Assembly: GCA_041744375.1 (NCBI GenBank)
Contig: JBGTLA010000139.1
Span: 1 to 64,000, forward strand
Length of the DNA: 64,000 nt
Reading direction: 5' to 3'
Source: JBGTLA01 sp041744375
GTDB lineage: Bacteria; Actinomycetota; Acidimicrobiia; Spongiisociales; ZC4RG35
Both the position numbers and the translations under genes were made by a program. The notes under the pieces are model-generated. The model was not told where the DNA came from. It was given only the letters and a program-made list of their open reading frames with translations, and did no database searches. Within the stretch, counting starts at the first letter, position 1. Every line of letters starts with the position of its first letter. Positions 33,257-40,248 of this stretch are shown here, in pieces.

Positions 33257-33688
33257 TCAGACCATCCGGGCTGCCAGTCGGTCGACCGAGTCTCCGAATC
33301 CCGAGCTGACGACTCCGGAGACGAGTGGGAACACCAGGGTTCCCATCAGGCCCGCCGGTCGCATCGTCATGACAACTTCGAGGTCGCTGCCGGTGACGGC
33401 GGGCGCCAGGGCGACCAGGATGTCTCCGGCGATCTCACTCGATGCGATGGCCAGCGACATCGACGTTTCCGGTTCTGACGCCGTCACGTTGGCCCTTCCT
33501 CGGTAGGTCACCCCGCTGATCGAAGTGCTGAAGCGGAAACGCACCAGGGAGTCTCCTGCGAACTCATGGTCGGATGTGTGGTCCACCCCGGCCACCGTCG
33601 CCCAGATTGTGGGGTCCTGCAAATGTTTCCACACCTGTATCGGAGCGGCGGGGGTGGTGGTGCGATGGCTGAAACGTAGGTCGGGCAT
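33257..33688 (-). CDS. SRPBCC family (CoxG/START-like) protein
   Basis: A 143-residue protein with the helix-grip pattern of SRPBCC domains: an opening strand, a PIQVWKHLQDPTIWATVAGV helix region, alternating strands and a long C-terminal amphipathic helix. Such proteins bind small hydrophobic ligands; CoxG-like members often act in membrane or cofactor insertion. ATG at 33688 is chosen, with TACAGT nine bases upstream. It is divergent from the MshB-like gene. Confidence 0.75.
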   Translation of the reverse strand: MPDLRFSHRTTTPAAPIQVWKHLQDPTIWATVAGVDHTSDHEFAGDSLVRFRFSTSISGVTYRGRANVTASEPETSMSLAIASSEIAGDILVALAPAVTGSDLEVVMTMRPAGLMGTLVFPLVSGVVSSGFGDSVDRLAARMV

Positions 33689-33697
33689 CGGGCCAAG

Positions 33698-33703
33698 ACT
33701 GTA
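33698..33703 (-). promoter_or_regulatory. TACAGT -10-like box for SRPBCC gene
   Basis: On the minus strand TACAGT ends nine bases before the ATG at 33688, so the transcript would have a leader of about two bases. No ribosome-binding site is seen. Confidence 0.4.
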
Positions 33704-33753
33704 ACGCACGGATGTCCGCCAGGGTGCCGTTCTGCGTGGCGTTGGAGCAGTGG

Positions 33754-33759
33754 TACCTT
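33754..33759 (+). promoter_or_regulatory. TACCTT -10-like box, leaderless MshB-like gene
   Basis: TACCTT ends six bases before the ATG at 33766, with no Shine-Dalgarno sequence; the placement supports that ATG over upstream alternatives. Confidence 0.45.
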
Positions 33760-33765
33760 GCCCAC

Positions 33766-34602
33766 ATGCCGGGACTTCTCTCATTCCACGCCCACCCTGA
33801 TGACGAGGTCATCCAGACGGGCGGCATTCTCGCCCAAGCCGCCAAGGACGGCCACCCGACGCTCGTGGTGACGGCCACCGACGGTGCCGAGGGTGAGATA
33901 CACAACTACGACGATCCCGAGTCGATACGCTTGCGCCTGGCCGAGATCCGGGCCGAGGAGACCGCCGAAGCCATGCGGATCCTGGGGGTGGCAGAGCAGC
34001 ACTTTCTCGGCTACCGCGATTCGGGGATGATGGGCGAAGACTCCAACCTGCATCCCGACAGCTTCTGGCAGGCCGACTTCGACGGCGCCGTGGGCCGTCT
34101 CATCGGTCACATCCGGCGATTTAGGCCCGATGTCATGACCATCTACGACCCGTACGGGGGATATGGCCACCCCGACCACATCCAGGTGCATCGCGTAGGG
34201 TTGGCCGCCGTGTGGGCCGCCACGGACCTGAGTCGCTACCCCATCGGTGAGGACGAAGAGCCGTGGATGGTTCCCAAAGTGTACTGGTCGTCGTGGCCGC
34301 GGAGCCGCCGCCGAAAATTCGCCGAGATCCGACTAGCCGCCGGTGAGATCACCCAGGAGGAGTTCGACGCCGCCACGGTGAGCGGCACACCCGACAACCT
34401 TCTCACCTTCATCGACACATCTGACTGGATCGAGGAGAAACTGGCGGCATTGCGGGCCCACCGCAGCCAGATTCCCGAGGACTGGTTCATGCTCAAGGTG
34501 GACGAAGAGCTGCGTACCGAGGTGGTCGGGGTGGAGACTTTCTATCGAGTCCACACCGCCGTCGCCGCAGAAGACGACGGGGACCTCTTCGCCGGGTTGT
34601 GA
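33766..34602 (+). CDS. PIG-L/LmbE deacetylase, MshB-like
   Basis: A 278-residue zinc deacetylase. The metal motif AHPDDE is at residues 9-14 and the second ligand motif GYGHPDH around 134-140; GYRDSGMMGE and the FWQADFDGA segment match MshB better than Mca. MshB removes the acetyl group from GlcNAc-inositol in mycothiol synthesis, and Mca cleaves mycothiol conjugates; either is plausible, and MshB is favoured. No other mycothiol gene is nearby. It is divergent from the SRPBCC gene. Confidence 0.8.
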   Translation: MPGLLSFHAHPDDEVIQTGGILAQAAKDGHPTLVVTATDGAEGEIHNYDDPESIRLRLAEIRAEETAEAMRILGVAEQHFLGYRDSGMMGEDSNLHPDSFWQADFDGAVGRLIGHIRRFRPDVMTIYDPYGGYGHPDHIQVHRVGLAAVWAATDLSRYPIGEDEEPWMVPKVYWSSWPRSRRRKFAEIRLAAGEITQEEFDAATVSGTPDNLLTFIDTSDWIEEKLAALRAHRSQIPEDWFMLKVDEELRTEVVGVETFYRVHTAVAAEDDGDLFAGL

Positions 34603-34682
34603 GGCCGGGTTCGCCAAGGGCCCCGTGGATGCCGGGATGCTGGGGCCAATTGGGACGCACGAGCTCTATTTCCGCGCCCCTC

Positions 34683-34967
34683 TCAACCCAGCCGAAGCAG
34701 GAATATGAGCATCAGCAGCGTCGCCGGCGGAAGGGTCACAGCCAGCACCACCCTGGCCGTTTCAGAGCCGACCAGGTAGCGGTTGGCCGCCGTCGCCACG
34801 GCCACTCCCACGAGGTAGGTGAAAGCGAGGATCCCGGCGGCCACGCGCGCCAAACCAGCCCAGCCGTCGGCGTCGGCGGCGCTGACGAAAGCGAAAGTGG
34901 CGAACACCACGGTGAGAGCCACCTGGGCCCAGAGAATGATCTTGAGCGTTCGACTGAAGGGAGGCAT
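34683..34967 (-). CDS. Small membrane protein of unknown function
   Basis: A 94-residue protein with three predicted transmembrane helices (about 8-28, 40-62 and 70-92) joined by short loops, and no recognised family. ATG at 34967 is chosen because it begins a conventional cytoplasmic N-terminus before helix 1; earlier in-frame codons add non-hydrophobic, poorly coding sequence. It is divergent from the ABC-F gene. About 80 bases without features separate it from the MshB-like gene. Confidence 0.65.
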   Translation of the reverse strand: MPPFSRTLKIILWAQVALTVVFATFAFVSAADADGWAGLARVAAGILAFTYLVGVAVATAANRYLVGSETARVVLAVTLPPATLLMLIFLLRLG

Positions 34968-35062
34968 TGGGACATTCGAGCACACTGATCCAGCGTCTGG
35001 GGGATCTCCCGACAAAATTGAATCGGCCTTTGCGGGGAGCCGGTCGTAACCTGTTGTTCCCC

Positions 35063-36661
35063 GTGCTCGTCGTCAAGGACCTCCGGATCGATGTCGGCCC
35101 CGTCACTCTCATGGACGGGGTCTCATTCAGCGTGCAGCCGGGGGACAAGATCGGATTGGTCGGTCGCAACGGTGCCGGCAAGTCCACCCTGACGAAGACC
35201 TTGGTCGGATATCTTCCAGCCGCGGCCGGCGCCATCACCCGCTCGGGAAATCTGGGGTACTTTTCCCAGGAGACAGACCCCCCGGATCTGGAACGCCCCG
35301 ATGTGACGGCACTGGAGCGCATCCTCGCCGCCCGCCAGATCGGGGCGATGCTGCGGCGGATCGAGGAGACGCGCCGTAAGATCGAACGTCTCGAAGGCGA
35401 TGCACGGGACCGGGCGATCGCCCGGTTCGCCAGGCTGCAGGATGAATTCGATGCCAACGGGGGATTTGTGGCCGAGGCCGAGGCCAAGAGAGTGGCCGCC
35501 TCCCTGGGAATAGGCGACGACGAACTGGTTCAGCCGATTGCCACCATGTCTGGCGGGCAGCGCCGACGGGTCGAGTTGGCGCGCATCCTCTTTGCCGACA
35601 CGGACGTCCTGTTGCTCGATGAGCCGACCAACCACCTCGACCTCGATGCCAAACAGTGGCTCATGGAGCACCTCCGGGGTTATCGAGGAGGTCTCTTGGT
35701 CATCAGCCACGATCTTCCCCTCCTCGACGAGGCGATCACGTCGGTGTTGGCTCTCGAGCACGGTGCCGTGGAGGCCTACCGGGGCAACTACTCCCACTAC
35801 CTGGACGAACGCCAACGTCGGCGCGCGCAACGAGAGAAAGAACGACAGCACCAGGACTCGGAGATCGCCCGTCTGGAGTCGAACATCCGCCGTTTCAAGG
35901 GTCGGACAGAGAAGATGTCGAAGGTGGCGCGGTCTATGGAGACACGGGTGGAACGGATGCGCCGCGACCTGGTCGAGGTCCAGGGAAGGGGTCGGTCGGT
36001 GGCCCTCCGTTTTCCCCAGCCTGAGCCGTCGGGCCGCACACCCCTGACGGCACATGGCTTGGGCAAGGCATATGGCGAAAATGTGGTGTTCGTCGATGTC
36101 GAGGTGGACACGAACCGGGGGGAGCGGCTCTTGATCCTGGGGCTCAACGGCGCCGGCAAGACGACGCTACTGCGCATCCTCGCCGGGGTGGAGACTCCCG
36201 ATCTCGGCTCGGTGGTTCTCGGTCACAACGCCTCGCTGGGCTATTACGCCCAAGAGCACGAGCAGCTGCAGGCGGGAATGTCGGTGCTCGACCATCTTCG
36301 GTTGGTGTCGGATCAGCCCGACCAGACTCTCCGCACCGTGCTCGGTCACTTCCTTCTGGCCGATCGGATCGATCAGGATGCCTCTTCGTTGTCGGGGGGA
36401 GAGAAGACGAAGCTGGCGTTGTCGATGTTGGTGATGGCTCGACCCAACGTCCTCTTGTTGGACGAGCCCACCAACAACCTCGACCCCCAGGCCAAAGATG
36501 CACTGCTGGCGGCGCTACATCAGTACCAGGGCACGATCCTGCTCGTCAGCCATGACACAGAATTCGTCGCCCGTCTCGGCCCGGCCCGCGCCATCGTCAT
36601 GCCCGAGGGTGCGTCGTCGTTCTTCGACGACAGCATGCTCGAGCTCGTCGCCCTCGCCTGA
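35063..36661 (+). CDS. ABC-F family ATPase
   Basis: A 532-residue soluble protein with two ABC domains and no membrane segments. Walker A sites are GRNGAGKST near residue 40 and GLNGAGKTT in the second half; signatures are MSGGQRRRVELAR and LSGGEKTKLALSM. The linker between the domains (about 235-325) is long, charged and coiled-coil-like, as in translation-associated ABC-F proteins (EttA, Uup, resistance factors). They act at the ribosomal E site. Resistance or housekeeping role cannot be told from sequence. GTG at 35063 starts at LVVKDLRI; no ribosome-binding site is visible. Confidence 0.9.
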   Translation: MLVVKDLRIDVGPVTLMDGVSFSVQPGDKIGLVGRNGAGKSTLTKTLVGYLPAAAGAITRSGNLGYFSQETDPPDLERPDVTALERILAARQIGAMLRRIEETRRKIERLEGDARDRAIARFARLQDEFDANGGFVAEAEAKRVAASLGIGDDELVQPIATMSGGQRRRVELARILFADTDVLLLDEPTNHLDLDAKQWLMEHLRGYRGGLLVISHDLPLLDEAITSVLALEHGAVEAYRGNYSHYLDERQRRRAQREKERQHQDSEIARLESNIRRFKGRTEKMSKVARSMETRVERMRRDLVEVQGRGRSVALRFPQPEPSGRTPLTAHGLGKAYGENVVFVDVEVDTNRGERLLILGLNGAGKTTLLRILAGVETPDLGSVVLGHNASLGYYAQEHEQLQAGMSVLDHLRLVSDQPDQTLRTVLGHFLLADRIDQDASSLSGGEKTKLALSMLVMARPNVLLLDEPTNNLDPQAKDALLAALHQYQGTILLVSHDTEFVARLGPARAIVMPEGASSFFDDSMLELVALA

Positions 36662-36831
36662 GGGGTCGATCGGACAGGGACGGCTGCAGGAACCGGAGCC
36701 GTTCTACCGTGGGGCTCTCCTTGGCCTGGTCGGCCATCTATCCCCGCGTTCCCCAAATCGTTCATCCGGGTTTGCCGGCGCCTCCGTATGGGTAGCGGTA
36801 GACGCTCCCGCGATCACTAGGAGGAACGCGT
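36662..36831 (+). promoter_or_regulatory. Upstream region of the DUF4397/SLH gene
   Basis: A 170-base gap. AGGAGGA at 36821-36827 is a strong ribosome-binding site for the ATG at 36832, an exception to the leaderless pattern seen elsewhere and fitting for a highly expressed surface protein. TTGCCG followed 15 bases later by TAGCGG is a weak promoter candidate. Confidence 0.45.
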
Positions 36832-38067
36832 ATGCGAAGAATGACGACCCTGTTGGCGGCGCTAGTCGCCTTTGCCACGATTGGGGTGGCTCCCCTCGGA
36901 GCCGCACCCGGCACTGCCAGTCTGGTGACCGTGGTTCACGGAATCCCAGGCGTCACCGTCGACGTCTACGTCAACGAGGGACTGTTCTTGGAAGGTTTCG
37001 AGCCCGAGACGATGGTTGGCCCCGTGGCCCTGCCCGCCGGAACGTACGACATCGCCATTTACGCCGCCGGGGCCGACCCCGAGATGGAGGCTCCGGTGAT
37101 CGACGCCCCCGGGGTGGCGGTGCCGGCAGGGATCTACGCAGCCATCGTGGCCCACCTCGACGCTGACGGCGCCCCGACGGCCTCGGTCTTTGTCAACGAC
37201 GTCAGCGAAGTGGCCGACGGTGAAGCCCGCATCACTATCCGGCACACTGCCGAGGCGCCCGAGGTCGACGTGTACGCCAACGGTGCCGTCCAATTGACGG
37301 CCGGTGAGTTCGTCAACGGCGCCGAAGCTGTCGCCGATGTTCCCGCCGACACCTACGACGCCACTGTGACCGCTCCCAATGACGCCGAGGCGGTGTTGGC
37401 CGAACTCGGAGAGGTGACATTGCAAGAGGGCGCCAACACCATCGTGTACGCCATCGGGACTTTCACCGGTGACGAGTCGGGAACCTTCACGGTTCTCGTG
37501 GATCTGATCACCGGGATCGGCCCCGCCGGCTCGTTCGTCGACGACGACGACAGCGTGCACGAGGCCAATATCGGTCTCATGGCTCGGCTCGGAGTGACCC
37601 GCGGCTGCAATCCGCCCGACAACACCGAGTTTTGCCCCGAGCGGGACCTGACCCGCGGTGAGATGGCGGCGTTCCTGGTGCGGGCCCTCGGCTTGCCGGC
37701 CAGCGACACCGACTACTTCGAAGACGACGACGATTCGATCTTCGAGGCCGAGATCAACGCCTTGGCCGAAGCCGACATCACTCGCGGCCGGGCCAACGGG
37801 ACCTTCGGACCCGACGACCCGATCACCCGTGGTGAGATGGCCGCCTTCTTGAACCGGGCATATGTGGGTGGTGGTGGTGGTGGTGGTGAAGACCGCTTCA
37901 CCGATGTCGGCGACTCGGTCTTCGAGGGCGACATCAACGCTATCGCTGCGATCGGAATCACGGCCGGCTGCAATCCCCCCGACAACGACGAGTACTGCCC
38001 CGACCGGACCCTGACCCGTGCTGAGATGGCCACCTTCTTGGCACGTGCCATCGGCGTCGGCAGCTGA
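36832..38067 (+). CDS. Secreted DUF4397 protein with three S-layer homology repeats
   Basis: A 411-residue exported protein. A signal peptide occupies residues 1-25 (ending near PLGAAPG). Two DUF4397 beta-sandwich units follow (about 28-125 with VHGIPGVTVDVYVN, and 128-225 with IRHTAEAPEVDVYANG). Three S-layer homology repeats then occur at about 234-285, 292-342 and 354-408, each ending in LTRGEMAAFL or similar; repeats 1 and 3 carry a CNPPDN insert with paired cysteines. A seven-glycine linker encoded by (GGT)7 joins repeats 2 and 3. SLH domains hold proteins to secondary cell-wall polymers, so this is a cell-surface protein. The acidic composition fits an extracellular protein. Confidence 0.88.
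   Translation: MRRMTTLLAALVAFATIGVAPLGAAPGTASLVTVVHGIPGVTVDVYVNEGLFLEGFEPETMVGPVALPAGTYDIAIYAAGADPEMEAPVIDAPGVAVPAGIYAAIVAHLDADGAPTASVFVNDVSEVADGEARITIRHTAEAPEVDVYANGAVQLTAGEFVNGAEAVADVPADTYDATVTAPNDAEAVLAELGEVTLQEGANTIVYAIGTFTGDESGTFTVLVDLITGIGPAGSFVDDDDSVHEANIGLMARLGVTRGCNPPDNTEFCPERDLTRGEMAAFLVRALGLPASDTDYFEDDDDSIFEAEINALAEADITRGRANGTFGPDDPITRGEMAAFLNRAYVGGGGGGGEDRFTDVGDSVFEGDINAIAAIGITAGCNPPDNDEYCPDRTLTRAEMATFLARAIGVGS
37867..37887 (+). repeat. (GGT)7 microsatellite coding polyglycine
   Basis: Seven perfect GGT codons in the linker between SLH repeats 2 and 3. Codon choice elsewhere in the gene mixes glycine codons, so the pure run suggests expansion by slippage and possible length variation between strains. 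Confidence 0.8.
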
Positions 38068-38086
38068 CAGAAACCGACGAGAGTTC

Positions 38087-38119
38087 GGGGGAGGGGCGGC
38101 GACTCGCCGCCCCTCCCCC
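38087..38119. terminator. Strong hairpin terminator after the DUF4397/SLH gene
   Basis: A perfect 14-base-pair GC stem (GGGGGAGGGGCGGC, 38087-38100, with its complement at 38106-38119) encloses the loop GACTC. There is no T-run, as is usual for actinobacterial terminators. It lies between two convergent genes and could serve both. Confidence 0.8.
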
Positions 38120-38151
38120 GCGTATGGGTTCGGCTCCAGGGTGGCGCCGCT

Positions 38152-38424
38152 TCACTCCACGGTCGCGGTGAGGGGGACGAGGATCGCCCGCTGATAGGCG
38201 TGTTTGGGGTACCCCCCGACGGACTGGGGTGGATGTTCGGCTCGTCCGCACACCCCACACGCCTCCCGGCCGGCCGCTGTTCCCAGCGTGGCGGCTGAGA
38301 TGGCGTGGAGGAGCCGGCCCAGCACGCGCACCTCGTCGGCGTCGAGGCTGGTTCCGGTCCCGCGTTCGATGGCCTTGCGGAGCCGGTCGGAAGCCGTCTC
38401 GAGGACTTGGCGATCGTCGACCAC
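38152..38424 (-). CDS. Small cysteine-containing hypothetical protein
   Basis: A 90-residue reading frame. A helical, charged N-terminal half (ETASDRLRKAIERG, ADEVRVLGRLLHAIS) is followed by a CGVCGRAEH motif that could hold a metal. No family was recognised. The start at 38424 is GTG with TACCCT seven bases upstream on the minus strand, which argues that it is a real gene; the minus-strand reading continues upstream only as the shadow of the hydrolase gene. It is convergent with the SLH gene. Confidence 0.6.
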   Translation of the reverse strand: MVDDRQVLETASDRLRKAIERGTGTSLDADEVRVLGRLLHAISAATLGTAAGREACGVCGRAEHPPQSVGGYPKHAYQRAILVPLTATVE

Positions 38425-38431
38425 GGCCTTC

Positions 38432-38437
38432 AGGGTA
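38432..38437 (-). promoter_or_regulatory. TACCCT -10-like box for the 90-residue gene
   Basis: TACCCT on the minus strand ends seven bases before the GTG at 38424, with no ribosome-binding site between. Confidence 0.4.
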
Positions 38438-38472
38438 GAGAAGACGATGGCGGAAACGGCGGATCGTCGGCC

Positions 38473-38478
38473 TACTCT
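38473..38478 (+). promoter_or_regulatory. TACTCT -10-like box, leaderless hydrolase-surE operon
   Basis: TACTCT ends six bases before the GTG at 38485; the interval is six cytosines, so no Shine-Dalgarno sequence is possible. Confidence 0.5.
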
Positions 38479-38484
38479 CCCCCC

Positions 38485-39369
38485 GTGCGTCCAGGTAGCA
38501 GATCCCACTATGTCGACAATGGGTCGGGACCGGTTCATGTCGTCGACTTCGGAGGTGAGGGACCTCCGCTTGTGTTCGTTCACGGGTTGGGAGGCTCTCA
38601 TGTCAACTGGATGCCTGTGGCTGGAGCCATCTCCGCCCCGGTGAGGCCCACGGCCATCGATCTGCCCGGATTCGGCCTCACGCCGCCGCTGGGACGCTCT
38701 GGTTCGATAGCAGCCAATCGGCGCGTTCTCGATGCCTACCTCCGTTCCCTCGACGAGCCGGCACACGTGGTGGCCAATTCCATGGGGGCGGCAGTGGCCA
38801 TGCTGCAGGCCTCCGCCGCCCCGGAGACCGTGCGACGCTTGTTCCTGATTTCGCCGGTGGTGCCTCCGAGAGGCACGAAGGTCGATCCGGTGGTGGCCGG
38901 CTTCTTCTGCCTGTACTTCGTACCGGGGCTGGCGACGCTGGCGCTGGCGGGCCGCCGCCGCGTCCAGAGCCCCGAGGAGATCGCGCGGTGGACTTTGGAC
39001 CTGTGCACTGCGCGCATGTCGCGCATCGAGCCCGAAGTGGTCGACATGCACATCGACGTGGCTCGCCGACGCCTCGGCTTCGAGGGAGTCGATGCCGCCT
39101 TTACCCAGGCGGCCCGGTCCCTCGTCCCGTATCTGGGGGCCCGGGGCGGCTTCCGTCGTGGCCTTGCCTCCATCAGCGCACCCACGATGGTGGTGCAGGG
39201 CCGAGAGGACCGTCTTGTCCCCTACGAGTCGATCCTCGGGCTCGCCTCCCTGCGACCTGACTGGCGGATCGAGATCCTCGAAGACACCGGCCATCTGGCG
39301 ATGCTGGAGAGGCCGTCGGTCGTGGGCGCACTCGTCGACGAATGGGTCGAGGTGGCCGTGCCGGCATGA
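38485..39369 (+). CDS. Alpha/beta hydrolase
   Basis: A 294-residue alpha/beta hydrolase. The oxyanion segment is FVHGLGGSHVNW, the nucleophile elbow is NSMGAAVA, the acid lies in QGREDRLVP and the histidine in DTGHLAMLERP. The substrate is unknown; the size and HGxGG motif fit esterase/lipase-like members. GTG at 38485 is used because it is set by the leaderless box and avoids running into the divergent small gene. The stop overlaps surE as ATGA. Confidence 0.85.
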   Translation: MRPGSRSHYVDNGSGPVHVVDFGGEGPPLVFVHGLGGSHVNWMPVAGAISAPVRPTAIDLPGFGLTPPLGRSGSIAANRRVLDAYLRSLDEPAHVVANSMGAAVAMLQASAAPETVRRLFLISPVVPPRGTKVDPVVAGFFCLYFVPGLATLALAGRRRVQSPEEIARWTLDLCTARMSRIEPEVVDMHIDVARRRLGFEGVDAAFTQAARSLVPYLGARGGFRRGLASISAPTMVVQGREDRLVPYESILGLASLRPDWRIEILEDTGHLAMLERPSVVGALVDEWVEVAVPA

Positions 39370-40163
39370 GACGCATCCTCCTCACCAACGACGACGGGAT
39401 CGATTCCCCCGCCCTCATCCCACTGGCTCGGGCCTTGGGCGAGATCGGGGATGTCACCGTGGTCGTGCCTGACCGCGAGCGTTCGTGGGTGGCCAAAGCC
39501 ATCACTCGTTTCGACCCCGTTTCGATCCACGAGACACAGCGGGGGGGTATGACGATGTTCGCCACCTCCGGCTACCCGGCCGACGCCACCCAACTCGGAG
39601 TGCACGGGCTCGTGGGAGGACCACCCCCCGATCTCGTCGTATCCGGCATCAACCTCGGGTACAACCACGGGGCAGGGTTTCTCATGTCGTCGGGGACGGT
39701 GGGAGCCGCGGTAGAGGCGTGGATATCCGGTATCGACGCCGTGGCGGTGTCGACGGGAACCATGACCGACTGGCAGGCGTGGAGAAGGAGGGCTGAATCG
39801 TCGCAAGCCCATGGGGCGTGGGAGAGCCTGGCCGCGGTCACGGTCGAGTTGCTCATCGAAATCGACCGGGCCGGACTCCACGACGTGGCCGACGTCGTGT
39901 CGGTCAACATGCCCTTCGAGTCGACATCGGACACCGCCCGTCGGGTGACCACCATCGCCCGGGTCGGTTACGACCGTCTGTTCGCCCCTACCGGCGACGG
40001 CCACTACTCGCACCAATACAGCGGCGGGATTCGCCACCATGGGGCCGTAGACGGCAACGACATCGACGCCGCCCATGACGGCGTCATCTCGATCACGCCC
40101 CTGCTCATGCCCCAGTCGGCCCCCGTCCCCGAGCATGTGCGGCGGGCGATCGAAACATCCTGA
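39366..40163 (+). CDS. surE: 5'/3'-nucleotidase SurE
   Basis: A 265-residue SurE phosphatase, removing phosphate from nucleoside monophosphates. The metal motif LTNDDG is at residues 6-11, GPPPDLVVSGIN and the NHG (GYNHG) segment follow. The ATG overlaps the hydrolase stop. It is convergent with the helicase; a six-T run at 40186-40191 lies between them but without a clear hairpin. Confidence 0.94.
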   Translation: MRRILLTNDDGIDSPALIPLARALGEIGDVTVVVPDRERSWVAKAITRFDPVSIHETQRGGMTMFATSGYPADATQLGVHGLVGGPPPDLVVSGINLGYNHGAGFLMSSGTVGAAVEAWISGIDAVAVSTGTMTDWQAWRRRAESSQAHGAWESLAAVTVELLIEIDRAGLHDVADVVSVNMPFESTSDTARRVTTIARVGYDRLFAPTGDGHYSHQYSGGIRHHGAVDGNDIDAAHDGVISITPLLMPQSAPVPEHVRRAIETS

Positions 40164-40248
40164 GGGCCCGCTCCCGGCGCGTCCCTTTTTTCTGGGCTCC
40201 AGACTGTGCTCAGCGAGGTCTGCAACCCGGGGTTTGGGTCGAGGCGGC

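Noticed and set aside
33247..33260. Terminator hairpin between atpC and the SRPBCC gene
   Set aside because: CTGA/TCAG pairs over four bases only, too weak to support.
38545..39294. Minus-strand extension of the gene at 38152-38424
   Set aside because: Upstream of 38424 it is antisense to the alpha/beta hydrolase, its composition is unlike real proteins, and the GTG at 38424 has a good upstream box.
40164..40248. T-run terminator between surE and the helicase
   Set aside because: Six Ts at 40186-40191 are present, but the stem just upstream pairs only over about four bases, so it was not called.
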